A stretch of 40,546 bases of DNA from a virus. Under the pieces are notes generated by a model. It was not told the origin of the DNA. It did not search any database and worked only from the letters and a program-made list of their open reading frames with translations. The stretch spans positions 1 through 40,546 of the IMG/VR virus record IMGVR_UViG_3300037258_001220, one strand, 5' to 3'. Shown one piece after another: positions 7,581-15,303 of this stretch. Both the position numbers and the translations under genes were made by a program. Position 1 is the stretch's first letter, and every line of letters begins with the position of its first letter.

Positions 7581-7747
7581 TTTTGTCTCGCCGGCCGCGG
7601 CCGGAGGATGGCGGGATTGTGTGGCACGGGCGCTGGAACGCATTTGAGTGCCTGGGGTGCGGCGAGATGAAAGAGGTGCGGCAGCGCATGAGCGCGGCGC
7701 AGAAGAAAGCGTGGGCCGATATCCTGAGCGAAAGGAAGAGCGGCTGA
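7571..7747 (+). CDS. Small CxxC protein
   Basis: A 58-residue protein that starts within the seven-base repeat. It contains ECLGCGEM (one CxxC) in the middle and a basic helical end. It may be half of a zinc site completed by dimerisation. The ribosome site is weak, so the start is uncertain. Confidence 0.4.
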   Translation: MTGVLSRRPRPEDGGIVWHGRWNAFECLGCGEMKEVRQRMSAAQKKAWADILSERKSG

Positions 7748-7881
7748 AGCGTCACGCAAACCGCGACAGTGATCTCTGCGAGGGATGCGCTGAGGGGAAC
7801 TGTCTGGCGTGCGATGGGGGCGAGTGCCGGTGCGTGTGCGCGCTGGAGCTCGATGTGAAGCGGGGGAGGCGGTTCGCGTAA
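7711..7881 (+). CDS. Small cysteine-rich protein
   Basis: About 56 residues from GTG 7711; the start is uncertain and could be 7648. The end has seven Cys in a short span (CEGC, CLAC, then CRCVC), a pattern suited to binding zinc or iron. It overlaps the previous small gene in another frame. Several such mini zinc proteins occur in this early region. Confidence 0.4.
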   Translation: MGRYPERKEERLKRHANRDSDLCEGCAEGNCLACDGGECRCVCALELDVKRGRRFA

Positions 7882-7947
7882 ATGACAGAGGAAAACGAGC
7901 AGGCCGGGCGCAGGGAGCTTGACGCCGGCCACGGGAGAGCTGCGTGA
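7882..7947 (+). CDS. Possible 21-residue leader peptide
   Basis: A tiny frame (MTEENEQAG...) whose stop overlaps the GTG start of the replication initiator (GTGA). It could couple translation of the initiator. It is too short to be sure. Confidence 0.25.
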   Translation: MTEENEQAGRRELDAGHGRAA

Positions 7948-8690
7948 GCGTGAGCGTGATGAGCGCCGTGTGGGCCTCGTCGCTCGAGGACCTGACGGAA
8001 GTGATGCTGCTGCTGTGCCTGGCCGATCACGCGGATGACGATGGCGGCAACTGCTATCCCGGGCATCGGCGGCTGGCGCGGATGGCGCGGGTGAGCGAGA
8101 AGACGGTGGGGCGGACTTTGAGAAGGCTTGAACAAGACGGCTGGATCGAGATCATGCAGCGGGGCGACGGACGGGGCAACTTTTCGGAGTATCGCGTGAA
8201 CGTGGCCGCGATCCGCGAGAAAAGGTGTCAGGCTGTCCCCCTTTCCGCGGTACGAAAAAGGGGGACAACCAGGAAGAAAAAGGGGGACTTTGGGACCGCA
8301 AAGGGGGACTTTGGCGACACGCCTTTATTTGGAACCACCAAGAACCCTGAAAAGCATCCACCACCCCCACTGCCCCCGCCATTGCGGGGGCCTGTCGATG
8401 CGGCGATCGACGAAGTGTGCGCGGCGCTGGGAGTGAGAAACCGGCGGCGGCGGCGCATGCTGCGAGATGTGATCGAGGGCGAGCTCGAGGGCGGCGCGCA
8501 CCCGGAAGACACGGGGAAGGCGATGATCGCGGCCTGGGAGAACCAGGCGCGGCAGTCTCCCTACCTGCGCAGGAAACTGGGTCTGTCTGAGTTTTTCGGG
8601 GATGGCTACTGGAAAGACGGGAACCGCTGGCACTGGGATGAAGCGGAGCTGCGGCGCCGCGCCGGGGCAAGCATCGGGAGCGCGCGCTGA
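7944..8690 (+). CDS. Phage replication initiator, winged helix-turn-helix
   Basis: A 248-residue protein. Residues 1-95 form a winged-helix domain like phage O-type or RepA-like initiators: a segment reading LLLCLADHADDDGGNCYPG, then RRLARMARVSEKTVGRTLRRLE as the recognition helix and a wing near 70. Residues 100-150 are a low-complexity linker with KKKGDFG / AKGDFGD repeats and a Pro run. Residues 155-248 form a helical C-terminal domain that would load the helicase. The linker DNA carries four evenly spaced AAAGGGGGAC sites, see the origin entry. The order DNA-binding domain, iteron linker, C-terminal domain matches lambda O. No phage helicase gene follows, so the host helicase is probably used. 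Confidence 0.78.
   Translation: MSVSVMSAVWASSLEDLTEVMLLLCLADHADDDGGNCYPGHRRLARMARVSEKTVGRTLRRLEQDGWIEIMQRGDGRGNFSEYRVNVAAIREKRCQAVPLSAVRKRGTTRKKKGDFGTAKGDFGDTPLFGTTKNPEKHPPPPLPPPLRGPVDAAIDEVCAALGVRNRRRRRMLRDVIEGELEGGAHPEDTGKAMIAAWENQARQSPYLRRKLGLSEFFGDGYWKDGNRWHWDEAELRRRAGASIGSAR
8235..8309 (+). repeat. Candidate replication origin: four AAAGGGGGAC iterons
   Basis: Four identical 10-base sites lie at 8235-8244 (inverted, GTCCCCCTTT), 8257-8266, 8279-8288 and 8300-8309. Their starts are 22, 22 and 21 bases apart, two helical turns, so an initiator would bind one DNA face. They lie inside the initiator gene, as lambda iterons lie in O. A short AT-richer stretch (GCCTTTATTTGG) and a perfect 8-bp hairpin follow. 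Confidence 0.6.
8372..8391 (+). other. 8-bp GC hairpin next to iterons
   Basis: Arms GCCCCCGC (8372-8379) and GCGGGGGC (8384-8391) with the loop CATT. It lies in the Pro-coding stretch of the initiator gene, about 60 bases after the last iteron. It could be part of the origin or chance from the Pro/Gly codons. Confidence 0.4.
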
Positions 8691-8905
8691 TGCGGTTCGT
8701 GGTGGTGGCGACGCTGAAGCGTGGGGTGCTGCCGGCGCCGGAGCTGCTGGACATGGCAGGCACGATGCAGGCCTGGGCGGCGTTGATGGTCGAGATGCAG
8801 GCGGAAGGTCGAGCGGCCGCAGTGGTGGCGCGAAAGATCGAGCGGGAAGAGCAGTGGCGCGTGGAGCGGATGATGCGGCTGGCGACGGGGAGGTCGGCGA
8901 GATGA
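8690..8905 (+). CDS. Hypothetical helical protein
   Basis: A 71-residue protein whose ATG shares a base with the initiator stop (TGATG). It is mostly one long amphipathic helix region with many Met, Ala, Glu and Arg. Directly after a replication initiator, it could assist helicase loading in the way lambda P follows O. It is far shorter than P and there is no sequence support, so this is only positional. Confidence 0.5.
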   Translation: MRFVVVATLKRGVLPAPELLDMAGTMQAWAALMVEMQAEGRAAAVVARKIEREEQWRVERMMRLATGRSAR

Positions 8906-8915
8906 GAGGTGAAGA

Positions 8916-9164
8916 ATGCCGCCGAGGCTGAAGATGAGCAACGAAGAGCGCGCTTTGTATACCGCGATCGGAAGAAAGATTACCCGGCTCCGCGTGGGTG
9001 CGGCGGTAAGCCAGCGGGCTCTGGCTGGGTTCTTAGGAATCAGCGCTCCGGCGTTGGCGAAATGGGAGAGCGGCGAAGTGCGTTGTCCGTTGTCTGCGCT
9101 GGTGAGAATGGCGCGACATTTTCGAGTGCGTATCGAGTCGCTGATTCCAGAAAGTTTCACATAA
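8916..9164 (+). CDS. XRE-family transcription regulator
   Basis: An 82-residue Cro/CI-type helix-turn-helix protein. Residues 14-70 hold the five-helix domain. The recognition region is SQRALAGFLGISAPALAKWE (about 31-50), followed by the typical ESG and a PLSALVRMARHF helix. There is no dimerisation or cleavage domain, so it is Cro-sized rather than a LexA-like repressor. It ends 11 bases before an AT-rich promoter zone that starts the next gene group and could control that promoter. Confidence 0.88.
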   Translation: MPPRLKMSNEERALYTAIGRKITRLRVGAAVSQRALAGFLGISAPALAKWESGEVRCPLSALVRMARHFRVRIESLIPESFT

Positions 9165-9528
9165 GTTATTTTAGCTTGCACTGTTTTTTGTTTCTGTTAA
9201 GGTTTCTCCTGTTTCTACCTGACAATTTTCCGGTTCCTTTCGGGTTTTGAGGGATTGGACGGAGTGGTGGCGCCGATTTGCGCTGGACTGCCAAAGAGAG
9301 AGAGACGTGTGTCCATGCGCAGGAGCAAGATTCGGAAGCGTTAGCCGCTTTATACCTGGGAAGGTACTTCGCAAAGCTGCGTGCTGCGCTGGATCAAGCG
9401 CGAGGACGGGGAGAAGATCGCCGCCGAGGGTACATGTCGCGTGTTGCTCGCACCGGGCACGGAGAATCTTCTTGGCTTCCAGCTTTTGAATCGCGACACT
9501 CCCCGTCGAAACGTGGAGCCAGCAGCCG
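9165..9528 (+). other. AT-rich regulatory stretch, no clear gene
   Basis: The first 90 bases are markedly AT-rich and carry a good promoter (9176-9203). After that, frames are open but unconvincing. One (9278-9607) reads DSEALAALYLGRYF, and another (about 9370-9554) reads WIKREDGEKIAAEG then LLAPGTENLLGFQLL without a usable start. The frame switching suggests a decayed gene. I cannot assign it. Confidence 0.45.
9176..9203 (+). promoter_or_regulatory. Promoter, extended -10
   Basis: TTGCAC at 9176-9181, a 16-base spacer, then TGtTAAGGT with the -10 hexamer TAAGGT at 9198-9203. Transcription would start near 9210 and run toward the HNH/terminase genes. Confidence 0.6.
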
Positions 9529-10035
9529 ATGCCTCTTGCAATCGCATGCCAACGGGTTGAAAAGCTCTACCTATTTCGCCCGAAATCCGCCTCGCATGCC
9601 GATGTAATCCGCAAGATCAAGCTCCAAGAGGGAATAAAGAAAGAGGCCGCTGGCCTGTGGCGCCGAGTATTCGACACGGTGACGCGGGAATTGCGCGGTT
9701 TCCAGATGATCGCCGCCAGCGATGGCCGGGCGGACCTGGACATCCCTTCGCTTTCGAGTGCAGCAACCATGCGCGGACCCAGCCCTAGGCGCCGTCGGGC
9801 GTGTGGGGTTGCGACTCGCGGCGGCGCAGAGATCGCCACGGTGGAGGAACTGGGGGAGATGGAGCTGATCGCGCAGGAGTCGCACACAGCGGGATTGAGC
9901 GAAGAGCGCCGCGATGAGCGCATCAAGAGCGGCCTGTTAGCGGAAGATCGCGAAGAGCGTTTGCAGCGCAAGACGTGGCTGTATCGGCAGGTGGGACCTG
10001 GGCGCGGCGACATTCTGCGGGTGTGGCCTCGGTGA
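9529..10035 (+). CDS. Hypothetical protein, uncertain
   Basis: A 168-residue frame. Residues 10-70 look like real protein (helical, charged, including RKIKLQEGIKKEAAGLWRR). The middle is Arg/Pro-rich and atypical, and the end is again charged and helical. The stop overlaps the GTG of the next frame, as is usual here. A frameshift in the middle or a decayed ancestor is possible. Confidence 0.4.
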   Translation: MPLAIACQRVEKLYLFRPKSASHADVIRKIKLQEGIKKEAAGLWRRVFDTVTRELRGFQMIAASDGRADLDIPSLSSAATMRGPSPRRRRACGVATRGGAEIATVEELGEMELIAQESHTAGLSEERRDERIKSGLLAEDREERLQRKTWLYRQVGPGRGDILRVWPR

Positions 10036-10391
10036 TCCGTTTGGTGGGATCGGTGGGCGGCGAGTCGATCGACTTTGCGGGGGTGGCCAGCATTGAACCG
10101 GCCGCTGAAGAAATCCTGGAACGCAAGCTGTGCGAGGGCGGTTGCGATGGCGCATTTTACCGTGTGCGTCCGGCGACGGCGCGCGAGGGCGGGAAGCTGT
10201 GCAAGGCGTGCCAGGCGAAGACGGATGGCGAGCTGATGATCCAGGCCGGCGAAACATGGAGATCGGATGGGCGGCGGAGCCGGCGCCCGCTGAGCGATGA
10301 GCAAAAGCAGGCCGCGCGGGAGCGAGCTGCCGGTGCGCGCGAGGCGCTGGGACGGCGGCGGCGGGGTTTGCTTCTCGGCGAAGTGGCGTGA
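10032..10391 (+). CDS. Small zinc-binding protein
   Basis: A 119-residue product from GTG 10032, which overlaps the previous stop. The middle has CEGGC and, about 20 residues later, CKAC: four Cys suited to one zinc. The C-terminal third is very basic (Arg/Ala). A nucleic-acid-binding role before the HNH gene is plausible but unproven. Confidence 0.5.
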   Translation: MIRLVGSVGGESIDFAGVASIEPAAEEILERKLCEGGCDGAFYRVRPATAREGGKLCKACQAKTDGELMIQAGETWRSDGRRSRRPLSDEQKQAARERAAGAREALGRRRRGLLLGEVA

Positions 10392-10431
10392 GCAAGCGGC
10401 GTAGGAGTCTAACCATGGTTTCGGGGGCTGC

Positions 10432-10653
10432 GTGGATATGAACATGTCGGACCAGTTCTGGCTGAGTATCGGCATTCAGCTTGTGTTGAGTGGGATCGTG
10501 GTGGGCATGGTCCGGCAGCAGCTGAAGGATCACACGGGCTGGCTGAAGAGTCACGACCAGGACATCCGGGAGCATGAGACGCGGTTGACGAACCATACCA
10601 GCCGTATCTCGTACATTGAGGGCACGCGGGGCTTACCGCACGGCGGAGAGTGA
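10432..10653 (+). CDS. Membrane-anchored coiled-coil protein
   Basis: A 73-residue protein from GTG 10432 (ATG 10438 is an alternative). Residues 10-27 are a membrane helix, followed by a charged coiled-coil-like stretch (HDQDIREHETRLTNHTSRI). The layout is like XhlA or small holin-associated proteins, though it lies before the terminase rather than in the lysis block. Its stop is followed at once by the HNH gene. Confidence 0.5.
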   Translation: MDMNMSDQFWLSIGIQLVLSGIVVGMVRQQLKDHTGWLKSHDQDIREHETRLTNHTSRISYIEGTRGLPHGGE

Positions 10654-11040
10654 GTGAATCGGCCCTGCGCGCGGCCGGGCTGTCCTAATGTGGTTGCTCG
10701 CGGGTATTGCGCAGCGTGTGGCGAGCATTCTCCCCGGGCGCTGCGGGATAGGGCGCGCGGGAGTTCAGCGGCGCGTGGTTACGGCTATCGGTGGCAGCAG
10801 TACTCGAAGGCGAGGTTGAGCCAGCATCCGCTTTGTGTTGATCCTGACAAGCGTCACGCGGACCGCTGTGTCGCTGCCACGGTGACGGATCACACTGCTG
10901 CGGTGAGCGGGCCAGATGATCCGCGGTTCTGGGATCGAGAGAATCACCAATCGCTCTGCGATGGCTGTCACGGCTTCAAGACAGCACGCGAGGACGGCGG
11001 TTTCGGAAGGATGGGGGTAGGGGGGTCGAAATCTCTCTAA
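10654..11040 (+). CDS. HNH endonuclease
   Basis: A 128-residue protein starting at GTG immediately after the previous stop. It has an N-terminal zinc knuckle (CARPGC, then CAAC), the segment RWQQYSKARLSQHPLC, then the HNH motif: TDHTAAVSG, DRENHQSLCDGCHGFKT near the end. The His in TDH, the Asn in ENHQSL and the His in GCHGFKT are the expected metal and catalytic positions. HNH nucleases beside terminase genes work with the terminase to cut cos DNA in HK97-like phages, which fits this position exactly. Confidence 0.88.
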   Translation: MNRPCARPGCPNVVARGYCAACGEHSPRALRDRARGSSAARGYGYRWQQYSKARLSQHPLCVDPDKRHADRCVAATVTDHTAAVSGPDDPRFWDRENHQSLCDGCHGFKTAREDGGFGRMGVGGSKSL

Positions 11041-11215
11041 CCCTTTTGTTTCTAGACCGTGCCCACAGCTAATTTTTGCGTCCACAAAACTCGCGAGTTG
11101 GCCGGATGGCGGCGAGGTTGATGGATCGGAAGCGAATACAGAGTGAGCGCCGCAGGGTCGCAAAGGCTCGCGGAGGGCGTTGTGCCGGTTGATTCAGCTT
11201 TGAAGAGGTTCCGAT
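11041..11215 (+). other. Candidate cos/packaging region
   Basis: A 175-base gap between the HNH nuclease and terminase small subunit, where cos lies in cos phages. It has a 12-base perfect palindrome AACTCGCGAGTT at 11088-11099 and a T-rich stretch (AATTTTTGCG). No cut site can be read from the sequence alone. Confidence 0.35.
11106..11192 (+). CDS. Possible 28-residue basic peptide
   Basis: A short Arg-rich frame (MAARLMDRKR...) inside the candidate cos region. It may be chance. Confidence 0.2.
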   Translation: MAARLMDRKRIQSERRRVAKARGGRCAG

Positions 11216-11668
11216 ATGGCTGGCGGGCGGCCTAACAAATCGCTCAAGATTCACGCGCTCAGCGGCGCGATGGAAAAGAACCCGCAGCGGTTCCGTGACA
11301 GGGAGGTGCAGCCGGATTGCGAGCTGCCCCTGGGGCCTGCGCCCGAAGAGTGGGTCAAGGGTTCTGAGCACAGCATGGAATCCCGGGCGCTGGTCGCGGC
11401 CTGGGAGGAGATCTCCGCGAATCTCGCGCTCTACGGTCTCGGCAACGCCGGCGACCGGCTGGCGGTGAAGCTTGCATGCACGCTGAAGGTGCGGGCCGAG
11501 CGCACCGGCGCGAAGCTCTCGGATTACAACGGCTACCGCTCCATGCTGAGCGAGCTGGGGTTGACGGAGCGCGGCCGCGCGGGCATGCAGCGCCGTGCGC
11601 CGGGGGGCAGTTCCGAAGATGGTGAATTTGGCGAGTATACCGGCGGCCGCGCGCGCCGGTCGGCGTAA
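11216..11668 (+). CDS. Terminase small subunit, P27-like
   Basis: A 150-residue protein opening MAGGRPNKSLKIH, the GRP...K...L..GT-like N-terminus of the P27 small terminase family. The middle has a WEEISANLALYGLGNAGD helix pair and the end has the SMLSELGLTERGRAG motif seen in that family. It recognises packaging DNA and feeds it to the large subunit. Its 3' end overlaps the large subunit start by 50 bases in another frame, so the two are translationally linked. Confidence 0.85.
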   Translation: MAGGRPNKSLKIHALSGAMEKNPQRFRDREVQPDCELPLGPAPEEWVKGSEHSMESRALVAAWEEISANLALYGLGNAGDRLAVKLACTLKVRAERTGAKLSDYNGYRSMLSELGLTERGRAGMQRRAPGGSSEDGEFGEYTGGRARRSA

Positions 11669-13400
11669 ATCGCGGAAGGCTGAGCCGCCGCGACCGCCGA
11701 TCCGCGGTTACGCCGGGATCGCCACGCAGTATTGCCGGGATGTGGTCGAAGGCCGCAGGGTTGAATGCAAATGGGTGAAGCTGGCTTGCCAGCGGCATCT
11801 CGATGACCTGGCCAAGGCCGGCACCGAAGAGTTCCCGTATGTCTTCGACCCGGAGCTTGTGGCGCGAGTGTGCAGCTTCAAGGAAAAGCTGCCGCATGTA
11901 AAGGGCAAGTGGATGCGCGCGGCGCCCGGGAAATCGAACCGCATGCGGCTCGAACCCTGGCAGATTTTCAAGACTGGCTCCGTCTTCGGCTGGGTCCATC
12001 GCGAGAAGCGTCTGCGCCGCTTTACCGAGGCCTATGTTTCGGTGGGGAGGAAGAACGGAAAGACGGCGGACGCGGCCGGGGACGCGATTTATTTGCTCAC
12101 GGCAGATGACGAGCCGAGCGCGGAGGTTTATTGCGCGGCTAACTCGCTCGACCAGGCCATGGAGGTTTTCAAGCCGGCGCGCACGATCATCGAGCAGCTC
12201 CCCGATCTGCGCCGGGCGTTCTCGCTCGAGGTGAACAAGCAATCGATCGTGAGGCTCGATGATGGCGGCCGGTTCAAGCCGCTGACCGGAATCGCGCGCG
12301 ACGGGAGCTCGCCGCATGGCGTGATCCTGGATGAGTTTCACGAAGCCGAGTCGCCGGATCAGTACGACTCGAACAAGAACGGAATGATGGCCCGGGAGCA
12401 GCCGCTGATCGAAGTCATTACCACGGCTGGAACTTTTATCGGGGGCCCCTGTTTCAATCTTGAACTCGAAGGCAAGCGCGTTCTCGAGGGACTGATCCCG
12501 AACGAGCACTTTTTTGTGCTCATCTACACGCTCGACGATGGAGACGACTGGCGCGATCTCGAGTGCCTGAAGAAAGCGAACCCGAATCACGGCATCTCTG
12601 TAATTCCTGAAACCTTCAACCGGCTGCGGCAAGAGGCGATCCAGCAGCCGGCGAAGCAGCCGGAGTTCATCACCAAGAATGCCAACGTGTGGCGCAATTC
12701 AGGGCGGCAGTGGATCCCGCCGGAGGTCTGGTCGAAATGTACGGACAGCTCTTTGCGATTGGAAGATTTCAAGGGCTGCCAATGCTTCGAGGGGGACGAT
12801 CTCGCGGCGAAGATCGATCTGGCTTCGCGCTGCCTGATCTTTCGCCGCGACAAAGAAGGGCAAGCGCACTATTACCTTTTCTGGAAGCACTACGTTCCGG
12901 AAGATCGCGTGGTCGACGGCGCGCATAGTCACTATCAGCGCTGGGTTGCGCAGGGCAAGATGATCACTCATCCCGGGCCTGAGGTCAGGCTCGAGCTGGT
13001 GCAGCACGAGATCGAAGCGGAGCTGGCCGATTACCCGCGGGCCTGCATCGCGTTCGATCCCTGGAACGCGCTGCAGATGCAGCAGGCATTGCGCGCGGTG
13101 GTTTCAGGGAGTGTGTTGATCGACATTCCGCAAACCACAAAATTTCTTTCGCCGGCGATGAAGGAAGTGGAAGCCGCAGCCCACGCCGGGCGGCTGCATC
13201 ACAATGGCGATCCGCCCGCAGCCTGGGCGGTGTCCTGCGTGGTGGTTCAGGAAGATCACAACGGCGAAGTTTTTCCGCGCAAGGAAAAGAACGCGCAAGC
13301 GAAGATCGATCCCGTTTCCGCCATGTTGAACGCGATGAGCCGGGCGATGATTGGCGAGCAGCACCGGCCGTTCACGCGGCCTTCAATCGGGTACCTGTAG
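11619..13400 (+). CDS. Terminase large subunit
   Basis: A 593-residue product from ATG 11619. An upstream GTG at 11595 is possible. The N-terminal ATPase has a Walker A-like GRKNGKT at about 141-147 and Walker B VILDEF at 235-240 followed by HEAE, the Terminase_1/HK97 gp2-like arrangement. ITTAGT at about 266-272 is the coupling motif. The C-terminal RNase H-like nuclease shows AKIDLASR near 396, IAFDPW near 477 and GDPP near 530, giving the acidic metal residues. The enzyme pumps DNA through the portal and cuts it. Confidence 0.95.
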   Translation: MVNLASIPAAARAGRRKSRKAEPPRPPIRGYAGIATQYCRDVVEGRRVECKWVKLACQRHLDDLAKAGTEEFPYVFDPELVARVCSFKEKLPHVKGKWMRAAPGKSNRMRLEPWQIFKTGSVFGWVHREKRLRRFTEAYVSVGRKNGKTADAAGDAIYLLTADDEPSAEVYCAANSLDQAMEVFKPARTIIEQLPDLRRAFSLEVNKQSIVRLDDGGRFKPLTGIARDGSSPHGVILDEFHEAESPDQYDSNKNGMMAREQPLIEVITTAGTFIGGPCFNLELEGKRVLEGLIPNEHFFVLIYTLDDGDDWRDLECLKKANPNHGISVIPETFNRLRQEAIQQPAKQPEFITKNANVWRNSGRQWIPPEVWSKCTDSSLRLEDFKGCQCFEGDDLAAKIDLASRCLIFRRDKEGQAHYYLFWKHYVPEDRVVDGAHSHYQRWVAQGKMITHPGPEVRLELVQHEIEAELADYPRACIAFDPWNALQMQQALRAVVSGSVLIDIPQTTKFLSPAMKEVEAAAHAGRLHHNGDPPAAWAVSCVVVQEDHNGEVFPRKEKNAQAKIDPVSAMLNAMSRAMIGEQHRPFTRPSIGYL

Positions 13401-13408
13401 GGGAAAAG

Positions 13409-13612
13409 ATGCCGCTTACGAATCCTGGCGCAGCGAGTAAAAGGCCGAGCGCGAGCGCGATGCTTGCCGGCATTGCGGTGCTTCTCGGCGCCGCCATCTT
13501 TTCCTACGGTTTCGGGCTGGCCTGGCGGCCGCTCGGTTTTATCACCGCCGGCCTCTCGCTTTCGGTTGTGGGCGTGCTTGTTGGCCGCAATGCAGGACGG
13601 AGGCGTTCGTGA
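13409..13612 (+). CDS. Two-helix membrane protein
   Basis: A 67-residue protein between terminase and portal, with two hydrophobic helices (about 17-38 and 42-60) and a basic C-terminus. Its stop overlaps the portal GTG. Small membrane proteins are unusual at this site, and function is unknown. A holin role is possible on topology alone, but the lysis genes lie elsewhere. Confidence 0.6.
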   Translation: MPLTNPGAASKRPSASAMLAGIAVLLGAAIFSYGFGLAWRPLGFITAGLSLSVVGVLVGRNAGRRRS

Positions 13613-15303
13613 TTGGATCGGCGCTGCTGGGGGTGCGGAACATTCTCGCCGATGTGGGCGGGATCGGCGGTGCCCCGGCGCCGTGGGATGACTACTGGTA
13701 TTCGCCGACAGGCGCGCCGTCGGTTTCTGGAATGCGCATCACGCCCGATACGGTGAAGCGGCTTTCCACGGTGATCGCCGCGGTTTCGGCGAAGGCGCGG
13801 GCGCTGGGCGTGCTTCCCTGCCTGATCTATGTCGACCAGCCCGGCGGCGGCAAGCGAGTGGTTCCGGAGCATCCGAATTTCAAGTTGCTGCACGATCGGC
13901 CGAACGATATGCAGACGGCGTTCGAGTATTACCAGATGATGCAGGGGCACATCGAGCTGCGTGGCAATGCCTATTCGGAAATCCTGACCGGTCGCCGCGG
14001 CCAGATCGGCCAGCTCATCCCGATGCATCCCGACAACGTGCACGTCGAGCTGATGCAGGACGGCACGCTGCGGTACCAGTACAACGATCCGCTGCTGCGG
14101 CGGACGCGGGTGCTGCTGCAGGATGAAGTTTTTCACGTGCGCGACTGGGCCGATCACCGCCAGGTGGGGCAATCGCGAATCCAGATGGGCATGGACGTTT
14201 TCGGAGTTGCCTTGGCGCAACAGGATTACGCGGGCAAGTTCCTGAAGAACGACGCGAGCGCCGGCGTGGTGATCACGGGCACGAATTTCGCGAACAAGCA
14301 GGACGAGGACCTGTATCTCAAGGCGTTCGAAGAGAGCAATACCGGGGAGCGCCGGCACCGCGCGAAGCTGCTGCCGCCGGGCGTCGATATCAAAACGCTG
14401 GGTGTGAAGCCGATCGATATGCAACTGCTCGAGGCAAACAAGGCCTCCGAGGTGCGAATCTGCACCTTGTTCAACATTCTTCCTCACCTGATCGGCGTCG
14501 ACACAGGCCGCTCGGCAACGTATGCCAGCGTGGAGCAGTTCAACCTGATGCACGCGCAGCAGACGGTGCTCCCGATGGCGGTGATGTGGGAACAGGCGCT
14601 GCGCCGCGATCTTTTCTCCGCGGAAGATCCGGCTTATGTGAAGTTCTCGCTGGCTGCGCTTCTGCGCGGCGATTTCGCGACACGCACGACTGGCTACGCG
14701 GTGGCCATCGAGCATGGATGGCTTTCTCCCGACGATGTGCGCGAACTGGAAGACTGGAACCCAATCGCTGGCGGCATCGGCAAGAAATACTTTGTTCCGA
14801 TGAACTGGAAGACGCTGGATGCGGCCGCGGCGGCGCCGCTTGCCGCGCCTGGCGACCCCGATCCGGAGAGCGACCAGGAAGATGAGGACGATGACGACGA
14901 TTCGGGAACCGGAGATTCTGGAACCGGAGATTCTGGAACCGGGGACCCGGGCACACCGCGCCGCGGCCAGCTGATGCGCGCGCAGCTTGAATTGCTGGCC
15001 CACGACAATGCGTCTCGGTGCGTGCGGCGCGAAGTGAACGGCGTGCGGCGGCTCATCGAAAGGGATGCTGAATATCCGGAGTTGGCGGCGTTCTACGCTG
15101 AGCATTTCCGCTTCGTATGCTCGGTGTTTCATTTTCCGGCGACCCAGCAGCTCAAGGTGAAACAGGGATGCGATGCGCGCATGTCGGAGCTGGGCCGTGC
15201 GATGGGCGAAGAGGGCAGGGCCGCGGCGACGGTGCTGATCGAGCAAACGGCTGTGATGGAACCGGCAAGACTGGCGGCCCTGGCCGTCGAAGGAGTTCTC
15301 TGA
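13609..15303 (+). CDS. Portal protein, HK97 family
   Basis: A 564-residue protein from GTG 13609, overlapping the previous stop. It shows the family order: AVSAKARALGVLPCLIYV near 60-80, LLHDRPNDMQTAFEYYQMMQ near 85-105, LRGNAYSEI, then IPMHPDNV, HVRDWADH and the crown/stem region with DVSEVRI-like ASEVRICTLFNILPHLIGV and TYASVEQFN. The C-terminus contains a short Asp/Glu run and a three-unit GTGDS repeat. It forms the dodecameric DNA gate and head-tail vertex. Confidence 0.93.
   Translation: MIGSALLGVRNILADVGGIGGAPAPWDDYWYSPTGAPSVSGMRITPDTVKRLSTVIAAVSAKARALGVLPCLIYVDQPGGGKRVVPEHPNFKLLHDRPNDMQTAFEYYQMMQGHIELRGNAYSEILTGRRGQIGQLIPMHPDNVHVELMQDGTLRYQYNDPLLRRTRVLLQDEVFHVRDWADHRQVGQSRIQMGMDVFGVALAQQDYAGKFLKNDASAGVVITGTNFANKQDEDLYLKAFEESNTGERRHRAKLLPPGVDIKTLGVKPIDMQLLEANKASEVRICTLFNILPHLIGVDTGRSATYASVEQFNLMHAQQTVLPMAVMWEQALRRDLFSAEDPAYVKFSLAALLRGDFATRTTGYAVAIEHGWLSPDDVRELEDWNPIAGGIGKKYFVPMNWKTLDAAAAAPLAAPGDPDPESDQEDEDDDDDSGTGDSGTGDSGTGDPGTPRRGQLMRAQLELLAHDNASRCVRREVNGVRRLIERDAEYPELAAFYAEHFRFVCSVFHFPATQQLKVKQGCDARMSELGRAMGEEGRAAATVLIEQTAVMEPARLAALAVEGVL
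14901..14945 (+). repeat. 15-bp tandem repeat in portal gene
   Basis: Three units close to TTCTGGAACCGGAGA encode Gly-Thr-Gly-Asp-Ser repeats in the disordered C-terminal part of the portal, next to an acidic run. Confidence 0.7.

Noticed and set aside
8909-9250. 113-codon + frame over the XRE gene
   Set aside because: A shadow. The other frame has a full helix-turn-helix domain.
11355-12632. 425-codon - strand frame
   Set aside because: Antisense to terminase genes with Walker motifs. No recognisable domain.
14901-14945. GTGDS repeats in the portal as a sign of a mobile element
   Set aside because: It is a three-unit in-frame repeat in a disordered tail, a common result of slippage.
13504-15246. 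580-codon - strand frame
   Set aside because: Antisense to the portal gene. Composition is that of GC-rich shadow frames.
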